This document shows positions 1 through 9,003 of a stretch of 27,401 nt of DNA, in pieces (positions within the stretch are counted from its first letter, which is position 1; each line of letters opens with the position of its first letter). Both the position numbers and the translations under genes were made by a program. The notes beneath the pieces are model-generated. The model did not search any database. It saw only the letters and a list, made by a program, of their open reading frames with translations, and was not told where the DNA came from. Origin of the DNA: a virus; IMG/VR virus record IMGVR_UViG_3300042503_000615, positions 1 to 27,401 of that record. One strand, 5' to 3'.

Positions 1-328
1 GTGCAGAAACCATTCCCTCTGGCAGTTTTGCTTCTAGTGTCGGACCGTACTTCTTCGCCAGATATCCGTAAACACGACTGCGCTCTTCATCGGTAAGTTT
101 GCGGTCAAAGGCTATGATTTCGTGAATCACACCAGTAAACGAGTACGATGGGGTGTTTGCGAGAACGGAGTCGATCCAAGCCTGTGATCCCGTGACACCA
201 CTGCCAGTGGCACCAGCACTGATATTTGCTCCTATGCGACCAATGATGATGTCCGCAGGATTGTACTGATCTGGTCCTGCGGCGAATCCGTTTTCTAATT
301 GCGGAAGAAACAAGTCTCCGTCTGGCAT
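1..328 (-). CDS. LamG-type tail protein, partial (continues beyond left edge)
   Basis: This reading frame opens with an ATG at 328 and stays open to base 1, so its C-terminus is missing; about 109 residues are visible. A GGGAG ribosome binding site lies 8 nt upstream, and the start is 12 nt after the stop of the 1922-aa gene, so it is the next operon member. The visible protein contains IIIGRIGANISAG followed by GVIHEIIAFDRKLTDEER and then RVYGYLAKKYG. That is the C-terminal signature of concanavalin/LamG-like domains, and a related copy occurs inside the 1922-aa protein. The oddity is that the protein starts inside what is normally the last third of a LamG fold. It could be a recombination remnant, a short accessory piece, or the start of a longer fibre protein. 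A receptor or glycan-binding role is inferred only. Confidence 0.7.
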   Translation of the reverse strand, partial: MPDGDLFLPQLENGFAAGPDQYNPADIIIGRIGANISAGATGSGVTGSQAWIDSVLANTPSYSFTGVIHEIIAFDRKLTDEERSRVYGYLAKKYGPTLEAKLPEGMVSA

Positions 329-340
329 ATGATTGCTCCC

Positions 341-3300
341 TTATAGTCCAAATCGTCCGCGTGTGCTGTTGAAATTCTGTAAGATTTCTTCGGGTGTCAT
401 AGCCCGAGAATAGACACGAACCATTGACACATCCCCCAACCATCTATAGTCAGTTCCATTTGTGGTATAGAATCCTTGAGTTCCTGTCTGACGATCACCC
501 ACCGAAACAGTTCTTGCGCTATACACTTCTGCTCCATCAAATGCTGCTTCCCTTACCAGAGAACCGTTCGCATACATCTGCAAACGAGTTTGAGCAGGCG
601 TTGTGCTTGTAGCGGGAGAATAATCAGAAATGAAAACCAAGTGCGTCCATCGGGAGGTAATATTGTATGGAGCAGTCCACTGTACAACCCTTTGACCACC
701 AACAGCCATGCTCCAATAGTAGATGTTGGAAAGTGGTAACGCGCCATAATACGGAAGCCCTCCCGAACCAGCAAACATTTTAAGTTCGCCGTCTGTTGGA
801 GTTGATGGCTTGACCCACGCTTCCCATGTCATTTTTTCCCTGTTCGTCGGAATCACATCCGAGTTTGTGGTGATGACAGTGGTTTTCCCATCAAACACGA
901 TGGAATTAGTTGCTATGGCAGGGCGACCCAACACAGAACCGATTGCGCCAGACGGGCTAGTGTCGTAAACAGTTCCGACACCGTTGTTCAGCAGGTCTTC
1001 AATGCTTGGCTCGGTTCCGTCCACAACATCAATTCGCGGACGGAAGAACAGGGTTTCCGCACCAGGAGTGTTGTCCTGATAGTGCAGCACTCGCAATTGT
1101 GATGCACTCGCCGCAGCAGATCCCCATATCAAATCATTATAGTTAGAAAGCGAAGCGTAGGTCAGTCCGTTTCCACTTCTCACATAGAATCCACTTTGTG
1201 GATCGTCTGCTCCTGTGGCTGTTCCGAAAGGATGCACATGACCAACAACAAGAATCCATGTGTTTTCTTTTCCAGTAAACACAGCGGATCCAGCATTGTT
1301 TGCAGTAAAATACGGATTGGTCTGTACTGTACCGTCAAACTTGCTGGTATACGAACCGCTTGCTGCTCCAAAGTAAAAAGTTCCATTACCAAGCACCCGT
1401 CGATTCACCCAAACCGAATATCTGTACTTCTTTGTCCCAATGATTGGCACTGCGCCGCTAAAGAATCCGCCGTTTTGATTGAACAACACATTAGTGGATA
1501 TGGTAGAGTGGTTTTCTGCTCGCCAAACAGTCTCCATGTTTCCCCAAGGATCAGAATACCGCTCTATAGAGTTGTTCATGGGGCTTCCGTAAAGAGTAGC
1601 CCACGAAGGATAACTGCTTGTTGTACGAGAAGCGCGACCGTCAATGTCTCCCAGTGCATACGGAAGCAGTTGGAACCTGCTCACATACAGTTCGGTTCCA
1701 GCAGAAAGAGAAGCAATAGCCAAACCAACTAGAGTTGCAGCACTTTCAGATGCTCCTGTCTTGGTTCGGCTCACGCGATACCAACCGTCACCAATATTTT
1801 CAATTGTCGCCTGTGCAGCCTCGCTTGTTCCAAAACTGTGTATGTACGCTTGTGTATCGGCAGGAAGAGGGGTTCCGTCTAGTTTACGAACACAAACACT
1901 AAAAGTCCATGCAGTTGCAGTGCGAGTATCCCGCCAAGCAGCAGTATTGGTGATGTAGAAATTCCTATTAGCCGCCAAAGTGATTTTATAGACTTCATCC
2001 GCTCCCAAAGCGGGTGTTCCCTCTTGCTGAGTAACACGAACCGCTGACAAGTCACTGCTAGGATCTCCACGCAACCACACAGGATCTACAGGCTTCAGTA
2101 CATTTATAGGAGTGGGAACAAAACTCTGATTGCGGAGCAAATCTCCGCTGAATCCAGAAATGTACTGATCCACACAAGCAGTCTTACCCGCATCAAACGA
2201 ATAGACTAGATTCTTGGAAATCAAATAGTCTTCCGTGTTTGGAGGCGACACCGAAGCAACCCTGCGTCCAGTGGAGCGAGACTTGTTCAGTCCCTGATCG
2301 CCGTTGAGGAACACATCAATCTTGTTTTGAGAGTCACGAACCGCTTCTCCGACACATATGCCCAAGCACGCTCCCGACACATGGGGATCGTAAACAATGG
2401 TGTTCTGCGGGGTGCTTGTTTGATCGCCCGATGGACGGAATCCAAACACTCCTGTTGGCGGCAAGGACGCGCCAGGATACATCACCGTGCCATTCGGAAG
2501 AATGCTGTAGTACGCACTCGTCTGCTGTGCGGCTGTTCTGTCCTGTTCGTTGTACGAGCGGCTGAACAGCACCGAGTCAAATCGCACTGATGGATTAGCC
2601 GAAAGATCACAGTTCGTGTTTCGTGATCCAAGCAAGCCGTAGCCGTAACTCAACCCATCACGGGTGGACTTGTACACCACGAAAATGTCTGCATCATCGG
2701 TGATCTTCAGTGAACGCTTGAGGTATAGGTGCTGTCCCGTGAGCATTGCTGCTGCACTGCTGCCAGTGCCTGTGGTGTATCCAAGTCCAACCACGCCACC
2801 AAGAGTAACCCCCGCGTACACCGAAGCAGGAGCAAACACGATTCCACCGTTGAACGAAACGCCTGTTGCGCCGCCGAATCCTGCTGTTTGCAGGGTGGGA
2901 CGAAGTTTGTCAACGGTGACTCCTGCGTACACAATGCTTGATATTCCAGCACTGCTGTTTACCGTGGACGCAGTTGGCACAACAGGATTGTTTCCGTTCC
3001 ACATTCCAAGAATGGTGAAACAGTGTCCGTTTCTAGCCGTGTGTGGAGTAGTGTTGTGGAACGAAGAGTCCATGTAGAATGTGCGACCGTATCCCGCAAA
3101 AACAGTTCGCTTTACAACGCCGTCTGCTCGGTAAACAATGTTTGGCTCCACATACTCTATTTCAAAAATGGTATTGTCGTATGCGGTGTGGACTGCTCCA
3201 GAAGGAAACAAGTCTGGGCGTTGGATTGATAGTTCCTGCGCTATAATACGCCTCGCTGCGTTGAGAAAGTTACCGCTACTATACGGACCATAACTGTAGA

Positions 3301-6109
3301 CCGAGTAATCAATACTATAGATGCTCGCGCTACTAGAAGGAGAGGAACCTAAACCAACAGCCATGAGTCTGTCTGTCGTAAACCCACCACACAACCCATT
3401 GAAAACCCATTGCAGTCGCGTAATAGGATCTGTTGTATAAACCTGCCTAGTCCATACACCCTGCGCCGCACCTGAATTAAGAGTGCTTGTGAAAATACCG
3501 TTCCACTTGTCCCATGTAGGCGGCAGGGCGTGATTCGCAGACGGTGAAGCGTCTGTCCACACATCAGCACTTGCACCATTGGCAACCGAGCCACACACGC
3601 CGATGTTCTCTGGCTTCAGCCACAGCACCAAGCCGTTCATGCCCTGTGGTGTAAGATTGCTTTCCCGATTAGCATACCAAGCAGCAGTGCCTCCAAGCGG
3701 AGAGCCTGTGGGATTGTGAGCAGTGACTCCGAATTCATTACACACCGTATAGGTGTAGCCCAGACCAGAATCCAAGAATTGAGAGCCTAGAGGAGCAGTT
3801 GTTCCGTCTACTCCCGTTTGTGCCGTAGAGCCGATGTACGGATTGTAGCCATTAGGATAGAAGTCACCAGTGGTTCCGTACCACTTGCCGCTGCTGTACG
3901 AGCCGCCAGGCACGGTGTTCTTGTAGGGGTGAGCCGCAGGCAGATTGTCGGCAAGACCGTATTTGTGGGCAAGATAGCCCTCAATCTTCTGCCGATCACT
4001 CTCTCCCACATCGCCCTGATAGCAAAGGATTTCTGCGATCTCGCCATCGAATGCTCCGACCAAAGAATCAAACCTCTGCTGCCCTATTTGAAGAGCGGCT
4101 GATGCATTTGCTGCCGCTGGTGTCCACGCTTGTGCCACAGTTCCAAGACAAACCCCGTCAACAAACAGAGACATTGGACCAGAGTTGCCTGTGCTGCAAG
4201 TCAGTGTGTGAGAAATGAGTTTCCACTCACCTGTTGTGCCAATGCTTCCAACGATTCCACTGATTTCACCAGCAGACCTCCAACTAAACGCAGCAATTTT
4301 CGGAACAGTAATATCTCCACCTGTTACACCAAAAAGTATTCCACGATACGAACTACGGTCACCAAGTAGCACATTTCCATTTTGGTTCGCACCAAAGTTG
4401 TTCATTGTTCCAATGCGGCGCGGCTTGGCAACTGCAAAATACGAAGTGGAAAGAGTGAGTCCTAGTAGTCCCATAGTTGGACCGCTAAATCCAAGAGAAA
4501 CCATTGAAGAAAGCGAAGAAGGACCACTGAAATTGTATTGAATAGGTCGAATATCAACCGAAGAGTGAGTATTCACCGATTCCTGTCGGATGGCTGGAGT
4601 GAGCCAGACAGTAGAATTCGGATAAGCCGAAGAGTGATAAAAAATATGTCCACCGACAAGACTCGTCCAAGAAGTAATTCCCCATATGTCATCTGTTGTA
4701 ACTGCTGCTCCGAGTCCATCAGATCCAACAGTGGCATTGTTCAGAACATATCCCCAGTCAGCAGTAATCCCCTGACTTGTTGTTCCAGGTATGTTGTAAG
4801 CACTCAACCACACCTGAAGAGTTGCGCCTCGAACCTGATTGGGCAAGAAGTATCCGCCGCGCAGATCGTTGAATGTACGAAGAGCGTATGGAGTGTACCG
4901 CCCGACAACAGGTATTTCGCTGTATGTGGCTTGAGCAGAACTGGTAACCGTGTTGTCGATTGCCTTCTTGACAAGCACAGAACCAAACATCCTCATGCCT
5001 GCTGGGTGAATGATTTTCTTCAGAACATTGAAATAAGTGTCCAACGATACCTCGGACTTCAGTTCATACGAGAAGTCCTGATAGTAGTGTCCGTCCTGAA
5101 TCTTCTTGTTGGACGAAACCTTGCCTCGGTTGCCAGAGAAATAGCCAGCATAGTTCGTAACTGCACTACGGAGAGCGAAAACCTTTGCACTCTGCGCGCC
5201 AGCCTCGCTGAAGATGTTTACCAACACATCTCCCGAGTAGTTCAGACCTGAATTGGAAATACCGATCTTCTTGATGCTTCCCGCAAGACCAGTCTGCTCA
5301 ATCTTTGCGGCAAAACCAACACCACGCGAATCGGTGACTGTGACTGTATCGCCAATGCGGTATCCGTTACCTGGCAACTCAATAAAGAACTGACCAAGAA
5401 CAGAATACGCTGTTTCGCTCCACTCCGATCCGTCTTTAGAGATGATTACAGTCTGGTCTGGTGTGAATGTTCCATTGATATCCGTGATGAAGAATTCGGT
5501 GACAGGCAATCCATTGAAAGAATACTGCACAACACTGTTGATGAACGCACTAGCAACCAGTTGGGTTCCATCGTACTGATATATCTGACCGTTCTTGCCG
5601 CCGAACAGATTCGACCCGTTGCCACTGGTTGTCTTTATGGATCTAGGCTCAATCCACTGACCATCAGATGCTTTGAGAACATCGGTCTTGGGATAGTACA
5701 GTTCAAGATCGCTGTCGTAGAGAATACGGAACAAGAACTTGTACGCGCTCTCCGTTCCCTTGTTTCCGTAGAAGTCGCGGATCTTTTTCAGCAGAGTCTT
5801 TTTGTTTGGTGTCTTGCCGTCAGGGTTCACCGCAAACAGTTCAGGAAACGAAGCAAGATAGGTTCTCTTGAAATGATCATAGAACTCATCTGCGTTTGCA
5901 TCAATATCGTAAATGGTGTCCATCTTGGACACAATGTAGCCAGCATTCCCCTGCTGCTCCATCCACTCGTAGTACGCCTTGATGAACAGCACCAACTTTG
6001 GGTAATCTGTGCGAATGAAGTTGGGAAACTGCTCCCGAATAAACGGAGAGAGCAGATTCTCAAGTTCTTCGGCGCGAGTCTCAAGTATGATGTTCTTTAT
6101 ACCACTCAT
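341..6109 (-). CDS. Giant baseplate wedge (gp7-like) / multi-LamG receptor-binding fusion protein, 1922 aa
   Basis: Residues about 1-390 resemble the C-terminal part of T4 gp7. They include FPNFIRTDYPKLVLFIKAYY, then FYGNKGTESAYKFLFRILYD (T4 gp7 has a matching STKGIEASYKFLFKVLYNEE), and near 365-385 an IIHPAGMRMFG segment matching RFVHPVGFGF of gp7. The rest is beta-rich. One LamG-like unit spans about 420-745 and ends with DRQKIEGYLAHKYGL. A second begins near 830 with MNGLVLWLKPENIG, and further units follow at about 1110-1370 and 1390-1545. Another beta region covers about 1560-1745. The last LamG-like unit spans 1745-1922, with MTWEAWVKP and VSMVRVYSRAMTPEEI. The inferred role is a wedge-anchored adhesin whose N-terminus docks on the baseplate and whose modules bind surface glycans. 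It starts 4 nt after gp6 stops, matching the T4 6-7 order. The gp7 relation is from recalled sequence, and the domain borders are approximate. Confidence 0.8.
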   Translation of the reverse strand: MSGIKNIILETRAEELENLLSPFIREQFPNFIRTDYPKLVLFIKAYYEWMEQQGNAGYIVSKMDTIYDIDANADEFYDHFKRTYLASFPELFAVNPDGKTPNKKTLLKKIRDFYGNKGTESAYKFLFRILYDSDLELYYPKTDVLKASDGQWIEPRSIKTTSGNGSNLFGGKNGQIYQYDGTQLVASAFINSVVQYSFNGLPVTEFFITDINGTFTPDQTVIISKDGSEWSETAYSVLGQFFIELPGNGYRIGDTVTVTDSRGVGFAAKIEQTGLAGSIKKIGISNSGLNYSGDVLVNIFSEAGAQSAKVFALRSAVTNYAGYFSGNRGKVSSNKKIQDGHYYQDFSYELKSEVSLDTYFNVLKKIIHPAGMRMFGSVLVKKAIDNTVTSSAQATYSEIPVVGRYTPYALRTFNDLRGGYFLPNQVRGATLQVWLSAYNIPGTTSQGITADWGYVLNNATVGSDGLGAAVTTDDIWGITSWTSLVGGHIFYHSSAYPNSTVWLTPAIRQESVNTHSSVDIRPIQYNFSGPSSLSSMVSLGFSGPTMGLLGLTLSTSYFAVAKPRRIGTMNNFGANQNGNVLLGDRSSYRGILFGVTGGDITVPKIAAFSWRSAGEISGIVGSIGTTGEWKLISHTLTCSTGNSGPMSLFVDGVCLGTVAQAWTPAAANASAALQIGQQRFDSLVGAFDGEIAEILCYQGDVGESDRQKIEGYLAHKYGLADNLPAAHPYKNTVPGGSYSSGKWYGTTGDFYPNGYNPYIGSTAQTGVDGTTAPLGSQFLDSGLGYTYTVCNEFGVTAHNPTGSPLGGTAAWYANRESNLTPQGMNGLVLWLKPENIGVCGSVANGASADVWTDASPSANHALPPTWDKWNGIFTSTLNSGAAQGVWTRQVYTTDPITRLQWVFNGLCGGFTTDRLMAVGLGSSPSSSASIYSIDYSVYSYGPYSSGNFLNAARRIIAQELSIQRPDLFPSGAVHTAYDNTIFEIEYVEPNIVYRADGVVKRTVFAGYGRTFYMDSSFHNTTPHTARNGHCFTILGMWNGNNPVVPTASTVNSSAGISSIVYAGVTVDKLRPTLQTAGFGGATGVSFNGGIVFAPASVYAGVTLGGVVGLGYTTGTGSSAAAMLTGQHLYLKRSLKITDDADIFVVYKSTRDGLSYGYGLLGSRNTNCDLSANPSVRFDSVLFSRSYNEQDRTAAQQTSAYYSILPNGTVMYPGASLPPTGVFGFRPSGDQTSTPQNTIVYDPHVSGACLGICVGEAVRDSQNKIDVFLNGDQGLNKSRSTGRRVASVSPPNTEDYLISKNLVYSFDAGKTACVDQYISGFSGDLLRNQSFVPTPINVLKPVDPVWLRGDPSSDLSAVRVTQQEGTPALGADEVYKITLAANRNFYITNTAAWRDTRTATAWTFSVCVRKLDGTPLPADTQAYIHSFGTSEAAQATIENIGDGWYRVSRTKTGASESAATLVGLAIASLSAGTELYVSRFQLLPYALGDIDGRASRTTSSYPSWATLYGSPMNNSIERYSDPWGNMETVWRAENHSTISTNVLFNQNGGFFSGAVPIIGTKKYRYSVWVNRRVLGNGTFYFGAASGSYTSKFDGTVQTNPYFTANNAGSAVFTGKENTWILVVGHVHPFGTATGADDPQSGFYVRSGNGLTYASLSNYNDLIWGSAAASASQLRVLHYQDNTPGAETLFFRPRIDVVDGTEPSIEDLLNNGVGTVYDTSPSGAIGSVLGRPAIATNSIVFDGKTTVITTNSDVIPTNREKMTWEAWVKPSTPTDGELKMFAGSGGLPYYGALPLSNIYYWSMAVGGQRVVQWTAPYNITSRWTHLVFISDYSPATSTTPAQTRLQMYANGSLVREAAFDGAEVYSARTVSVGDRQTGTQGFYTTNGTDYRWLGDVSMVRVYSRAMTPEEILQNFNSTRGRFGL

Positions 6110-6113
6110 GAAT

Positions 6114-7931
6114 TCAAGCCTTTAGCGACTGCTTACGATTGACCTGTGATTGCAGAGACACACTTACCGAATCAGGATAGCCTCTGCTGACACGGAGAAT
6201 CTTGTTCTCAAAAACAAAGATATCCTTGTTTTGCGGTTGCACCGTTATGGTGAACAGAGGGTTGCTTGAGATCGGCACGAAAGAAGTGTTGAAACTTACT
6301 TTGCCAGCAGAGTAGTCGATTGATCCAATGCCTGGATACACCAAAATCTGCTTGCCGTTTGAGTCTGTGCTGACAAGATTCAGTCTTCCGTATCCATCGT
6401 CTATCACACGAACACCCGAGACAATCGTTCCGTCAATGTTTCGGTGCGAGATGCCTGATGATGTAATGATAGACGAGTGACCATCGTGCGGGTGGTACAG
6501 AGGATTGGCAAAATCAACCGCGAATCCCTTGGAAGCAACGAGTTTGCTCAAGTTCACGGTCTTTCGCAACTTGATCGTGGTTTCATTGCTCAAGATGCTG
6601 GAGTTCAGAGAGTTGATGCCCTGTACTACCTTTGAAAGATACAGATTGGAGCCAAACGACTCCATGATCGTGGCAGAGTATGTGTAGATGTAAGAAACCA
6701 CAAGAGCCTTCAGGGTTCCGATGCCAACAGAAGCCGCTGCTGGATCGTATGTGACGAGAGAATCAACCACTACATCAATATAGTCAGGATCGACAATTTC
6801 AGGAATCACCGTAACCACTGAACGATTCTCACGCAGTGTTCTAGCAAGACTGGTCTTCTCATCCGTTGTCAATGCGCTACCAGACTTTGGCTTCACAGCA
6901 ATGAACACCTTGCCGTATTGGGGAGGAGTCACGGTTTCTCCACCGTAGACATACACCGAGTCTGCATTCGGATATTCCTTGATGACGGATGCAGTGTAAT
7001 CGTCTTCGGTGACGGCGCGAGCCTGTGATTGATAGAAACGAGGCGCAAGAAACTTCATGCGGTTTACGCTCTCTCCAAGCGCACCACCAGAAGACACGCT
7101 CACCACTGTCACATCACCAAGACCACTGACGGATGTGGTGAACTGCTGAATGCCGTTTGCTTCGTCCGCATTTGTCTCAAGGTATTCCACGATGACAACG
7201 CTGCCCGTTTCTGGCTGCATTCCAAGAAAGTCGTCACCAAAGAACAGTTCATACATTCCTGCTTCCTTCTCCTGAAGGAAATACACCTTTGATGTGGGTG
7301 TAAGGTCAATGTATGAAGTCGCCTCCGTCCATGTGTCTTCGATGCCTGTATTGTCAGTAGCGGATGCTTTCACTCTCACTTTGATCGTGGTAGTGTCGAT
7401 TTTGTCGTTTGGAATCACCAAGTACGAACCCGACCGCTTGCTCGGATCGTAAACATAACTCATGCGGCGCAGCGTTCCCTCGTAGACTTCAATGTTCTGA
7501 AACTGATCGTCCGCATCGTTTGCATAAACTGTGTCCAGCAGCACAAACCGATACTGCGTTCCTGCTCCATCGGTTCCAACGAATTCCGTGCCGCGACTCA
7601 AATATGTGGTGCTTGATGCTCCACTTGCATCAACCGTAAGCACAGCCTTTGCTGCGCGGCGAGAAGACGGCACATACCCCAACGCTTTTGCATGAGAGGC
7701 AACGGACGGACGCAGCACTGCGCTGTCCAAGAACATCTCGTTAGCCACCATGTTTGCCTGAAACGCCTGATAGTGGGTGTTGTACGCCAAGACATCAAGC
7801 ACGGTAGACAGCACGGAGCCGTCAAAATCATAGTCTTTCAGCGTGTCCTGTGACTGCAAAAACGCCTTGAGTGAAGCCTTTGCCTCATCAAAGTCTAGTC
7901 CAATGATGTTGAAACTGTTCTTGTTAGCCAT
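6114..7931 (-). CDS. 6: Baseplate wedge protein gp6
   Basis: This 605-aa protein is close in length to T4 gp6 (660 aa). gp6 dimers link the wedges into the inner baseplate ring and change conformation on sheath contraction. The N-terminal region is characteristic of the family: FDEAKASLKAFLQSQD, then LSTVLDVLAYNTHYQAFQAN and MFLDSAVLRPSVASHAKALG. A J-like middle follows with APRFYQSQARAVTEDDY at about 300-320, the usual entry to the domain shared with P2 gpJ-type proteins. The start codon shares one base with the gp25 stop (TAATG), so translation is probably coupled. The neighbours gp25 upstream and the gp7-like protein downstream are its expected wedge partners. Confidence 0.93.
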   Translation of the reverse strand: MANKNSFNIIGLDFDEAKASLKAFLQSQDTLKDYDFDGSVLSTVLDVLAYNTHYQAFQANMVANEMFLDSAVLRPSVASHAKALGYVPSSRRAAKAVLTVDASGASSTTYLSRGTEFVGTDGAGTQYRFVLLDTVYANDADDQFQNIEVYEGTLRRMSYVYDPSKRSGSYLVIPNDKIDTTTIKVRVKASATDNTGIEDTWTEATSYIDLTPTSKVYFLQEKEAGMYELFFGDDFLGMQPETGSVVIVEYLETNADEANGIQQFTTSVSGLGDVTVVSVSSGGALGESVNRMKFLAPRFYQSQARAVTEDDYTASVIKEYPNADSVYVYGGETVTPPQYGKVFIAVKPKSGSALTTDEKTSLARTLRENRSVVTVIPEIVDPDYIDVVVDSLVTYDPAAASVGIGTLKALVVSYIYTYSATIMESFGSNLYLSKVVQGINSLNSSILSNETTIKLRKTVNLSKLVASKGFAVDFANPLYHPHDGHSSIITSSGISHRNIDGTIVSGVRVIDDGYGRLNLVSTDSNGKQILVYPGIGSIDYSAGKVSFNTSFVPISSNPLFTITVQPQNKDIFVFENKILRVSRGYPDSVSVSLQSQVNRKQSLKA

Positions 7932-8338
7932 CAGCGCACCCTTTCTAGTACCGTTGTTACGCGGTCAGTCTTTCCCAAAGCGCGAATAGAATATTCTACG
8001 GTCACGCTATAAGCGTTTGAATCGGGGACAGCGACCACATCAACGATCACATTACGAACACGCGGTTCGTGGTTTGCGATAGTGAGTAGGATTCTGTCCC
8101 GCAGTTCCATCGCGCTGATGGAATCAATCGGCTCAAACAGAAGTTGACGAAGCGACCCACCGATCTGCGGCTGAAACAGCCTCTCGCCGTATGCGGTAGC
8201 CATCAGGTTCTTGAGAGAAGTACGAATAGCCAGTTCATCACGAACAAGCAACAAGTCGCCCGTCTTTGGACTCTTGTTGAAGAACGGATCAATGTCCGTG
8301 TATATGGGCTTTCCGCTTCCTGTTACCTGTACAGACAT
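7931..8338 (-). CDS. 25: Baseplate wedge protein gp25
   Basis: This 135-aa protein matches the gp25 family (T4 gp25 is 132 aa), small beta-alpha proteins that nucleate the sheath at the baseplate and have relatives in type VI secretion (TssE). The family traits visible are DELAIRTSLKNLMATAYGER near residues 34-53, an FEPID segment at 68-72, and the conserved EPR triplet at 91-93 in NHEPRVRN. The C-terminus is a beta hairpin with YSVTVEYSIRALG. The gene overlaps both neighbours by one base, giving a tight GAF-like/gp25/gp6 unit. Confidence 0.95.
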   Translation of the reverse strand: MSVQVTGSGKPIYTDIDPFFNKSPKTGDLLLVRDELAIRTSLKNLMATAYGERLFQPQIGGSLRQLLFEPIDSISAMELRDRILLTIANHEPRVRNVIVDVVAVPDSNAYSVTVEYSIRALGKTDRVTTVLERVR

Positions 8339-9003
8339 TACTTTTTACCTGCTTTGGTTGCTAGATGTGAGTTTATCTGCGACACACTGTTTGCTATTAC
8401 TTCTTCTAGCGTGCTTTCGCTCACGCCTTCCGCTTCTATTTGATCCAGTTGCTCAATCGAACACCACTGACAGCACACAAACCCAAGTGGAGTAAGTCCA
8501 TCAAAGCATTTCAGTGGACTCATGCTGAAATACTGCACATTATTTATCTCAAGACTCGAACGAAACGCGGAGGGCGGCAGGGACGAAACTCGTAAAATCT
8601 TGTTTGGAGTCTCGTCAAGTATGCGGACAAGATCCATGTATCGCGTCAACAGCACATCCTGCGACTCTAGCAATATGCTGGATATGCTTGAATCATTCGA
8701 TTCGTGGGTAACGGAGAATCGCTTGATGGATGTACCGTCAGCGAATGCGCCACCGTTATGAAACTGAAAAATAAGGCAACGCGAGGCTCGTGCCACCAAA
8801 CGCAGTTCAGTCAGCATTTCATGAATTCTGCTGTGCTGTTCCGAAAACATCTTGGCGTGCTTTGTATTTGTGGCAAAAGACAGTTTCTTTTTGCGTATGG
8901 CTCCAATGACACCAATCACCACACCTATAATCAGAGTCCCAAGTAGTTCTCCGAATGTGGTGGAAAAGTCCTTGAGGTTGGTTAGAATATCTGCTGTACT
9001 CAT
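8338..9003 (-). CDS. Membrane-anchored GAF-like protein of unknown role
   Basis: This 221-aa protein is not a known T4 baseplate part. Residues about 17-37 form a hydrophobic helix (ELLGTLIIGVVIGVIGAI) followed by RKKK, which fits a single N-terminal transmembrane anchor with the rest inside. A charged helical linker covers 45-70. Residues about 70-185 look like a GAF-type sensory fold: ASRCLIFQFHNGGAFADG, a VTHES stretch, and LTPLGFVCCQW near the end. The HNGG-x-F-x-x-G pattern recurs in phage hypothetical proteins as I remember them. The gene overlaps the upstream gene by 4 nt (ATGA) and gp25 by 1 nt, so it is made together with the baseplate. A virion, lysis-timing or host-membrane role are all possible. 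The GAF assignment is inference from pattern. Confidence 0.7.
   Translation of the reverse strand: MSTADILTNLKDFSTTFGELLGTLIIGVVIGVIGAIRKKKLSFATNTKHAKMFSEQHSRIHEMLTELRLVARASRCLIFQFHNGGAFADGTSIKRFSVTHESNDSSISSILLESQDVLLTRYMDLVRILDETPNKILRVSSLPPSAFRSSLEINNVQYFSMSPLKCFDGLTPLGFVCCQWCSIEQLDQIEAEGVSESTLEEVIANSVSQINSHLATKAGKK

Noticed and set aside
4538-5251. 237-aa plus-strand frame within the 1922-aa gene
   Set aside because: The opposite strand encodes a clear gp7-like and LamG-like protein; the frame has no ribosome binding site or recognisable content.
8541-8548. GATAAATA on the minus strand
   Set aside because: It matches the late motif but sits inside the GAF-like gene, about 200 nt from the next start, so it is probably a coding coincidence, although an internal promoter for gp25 is not excluded.
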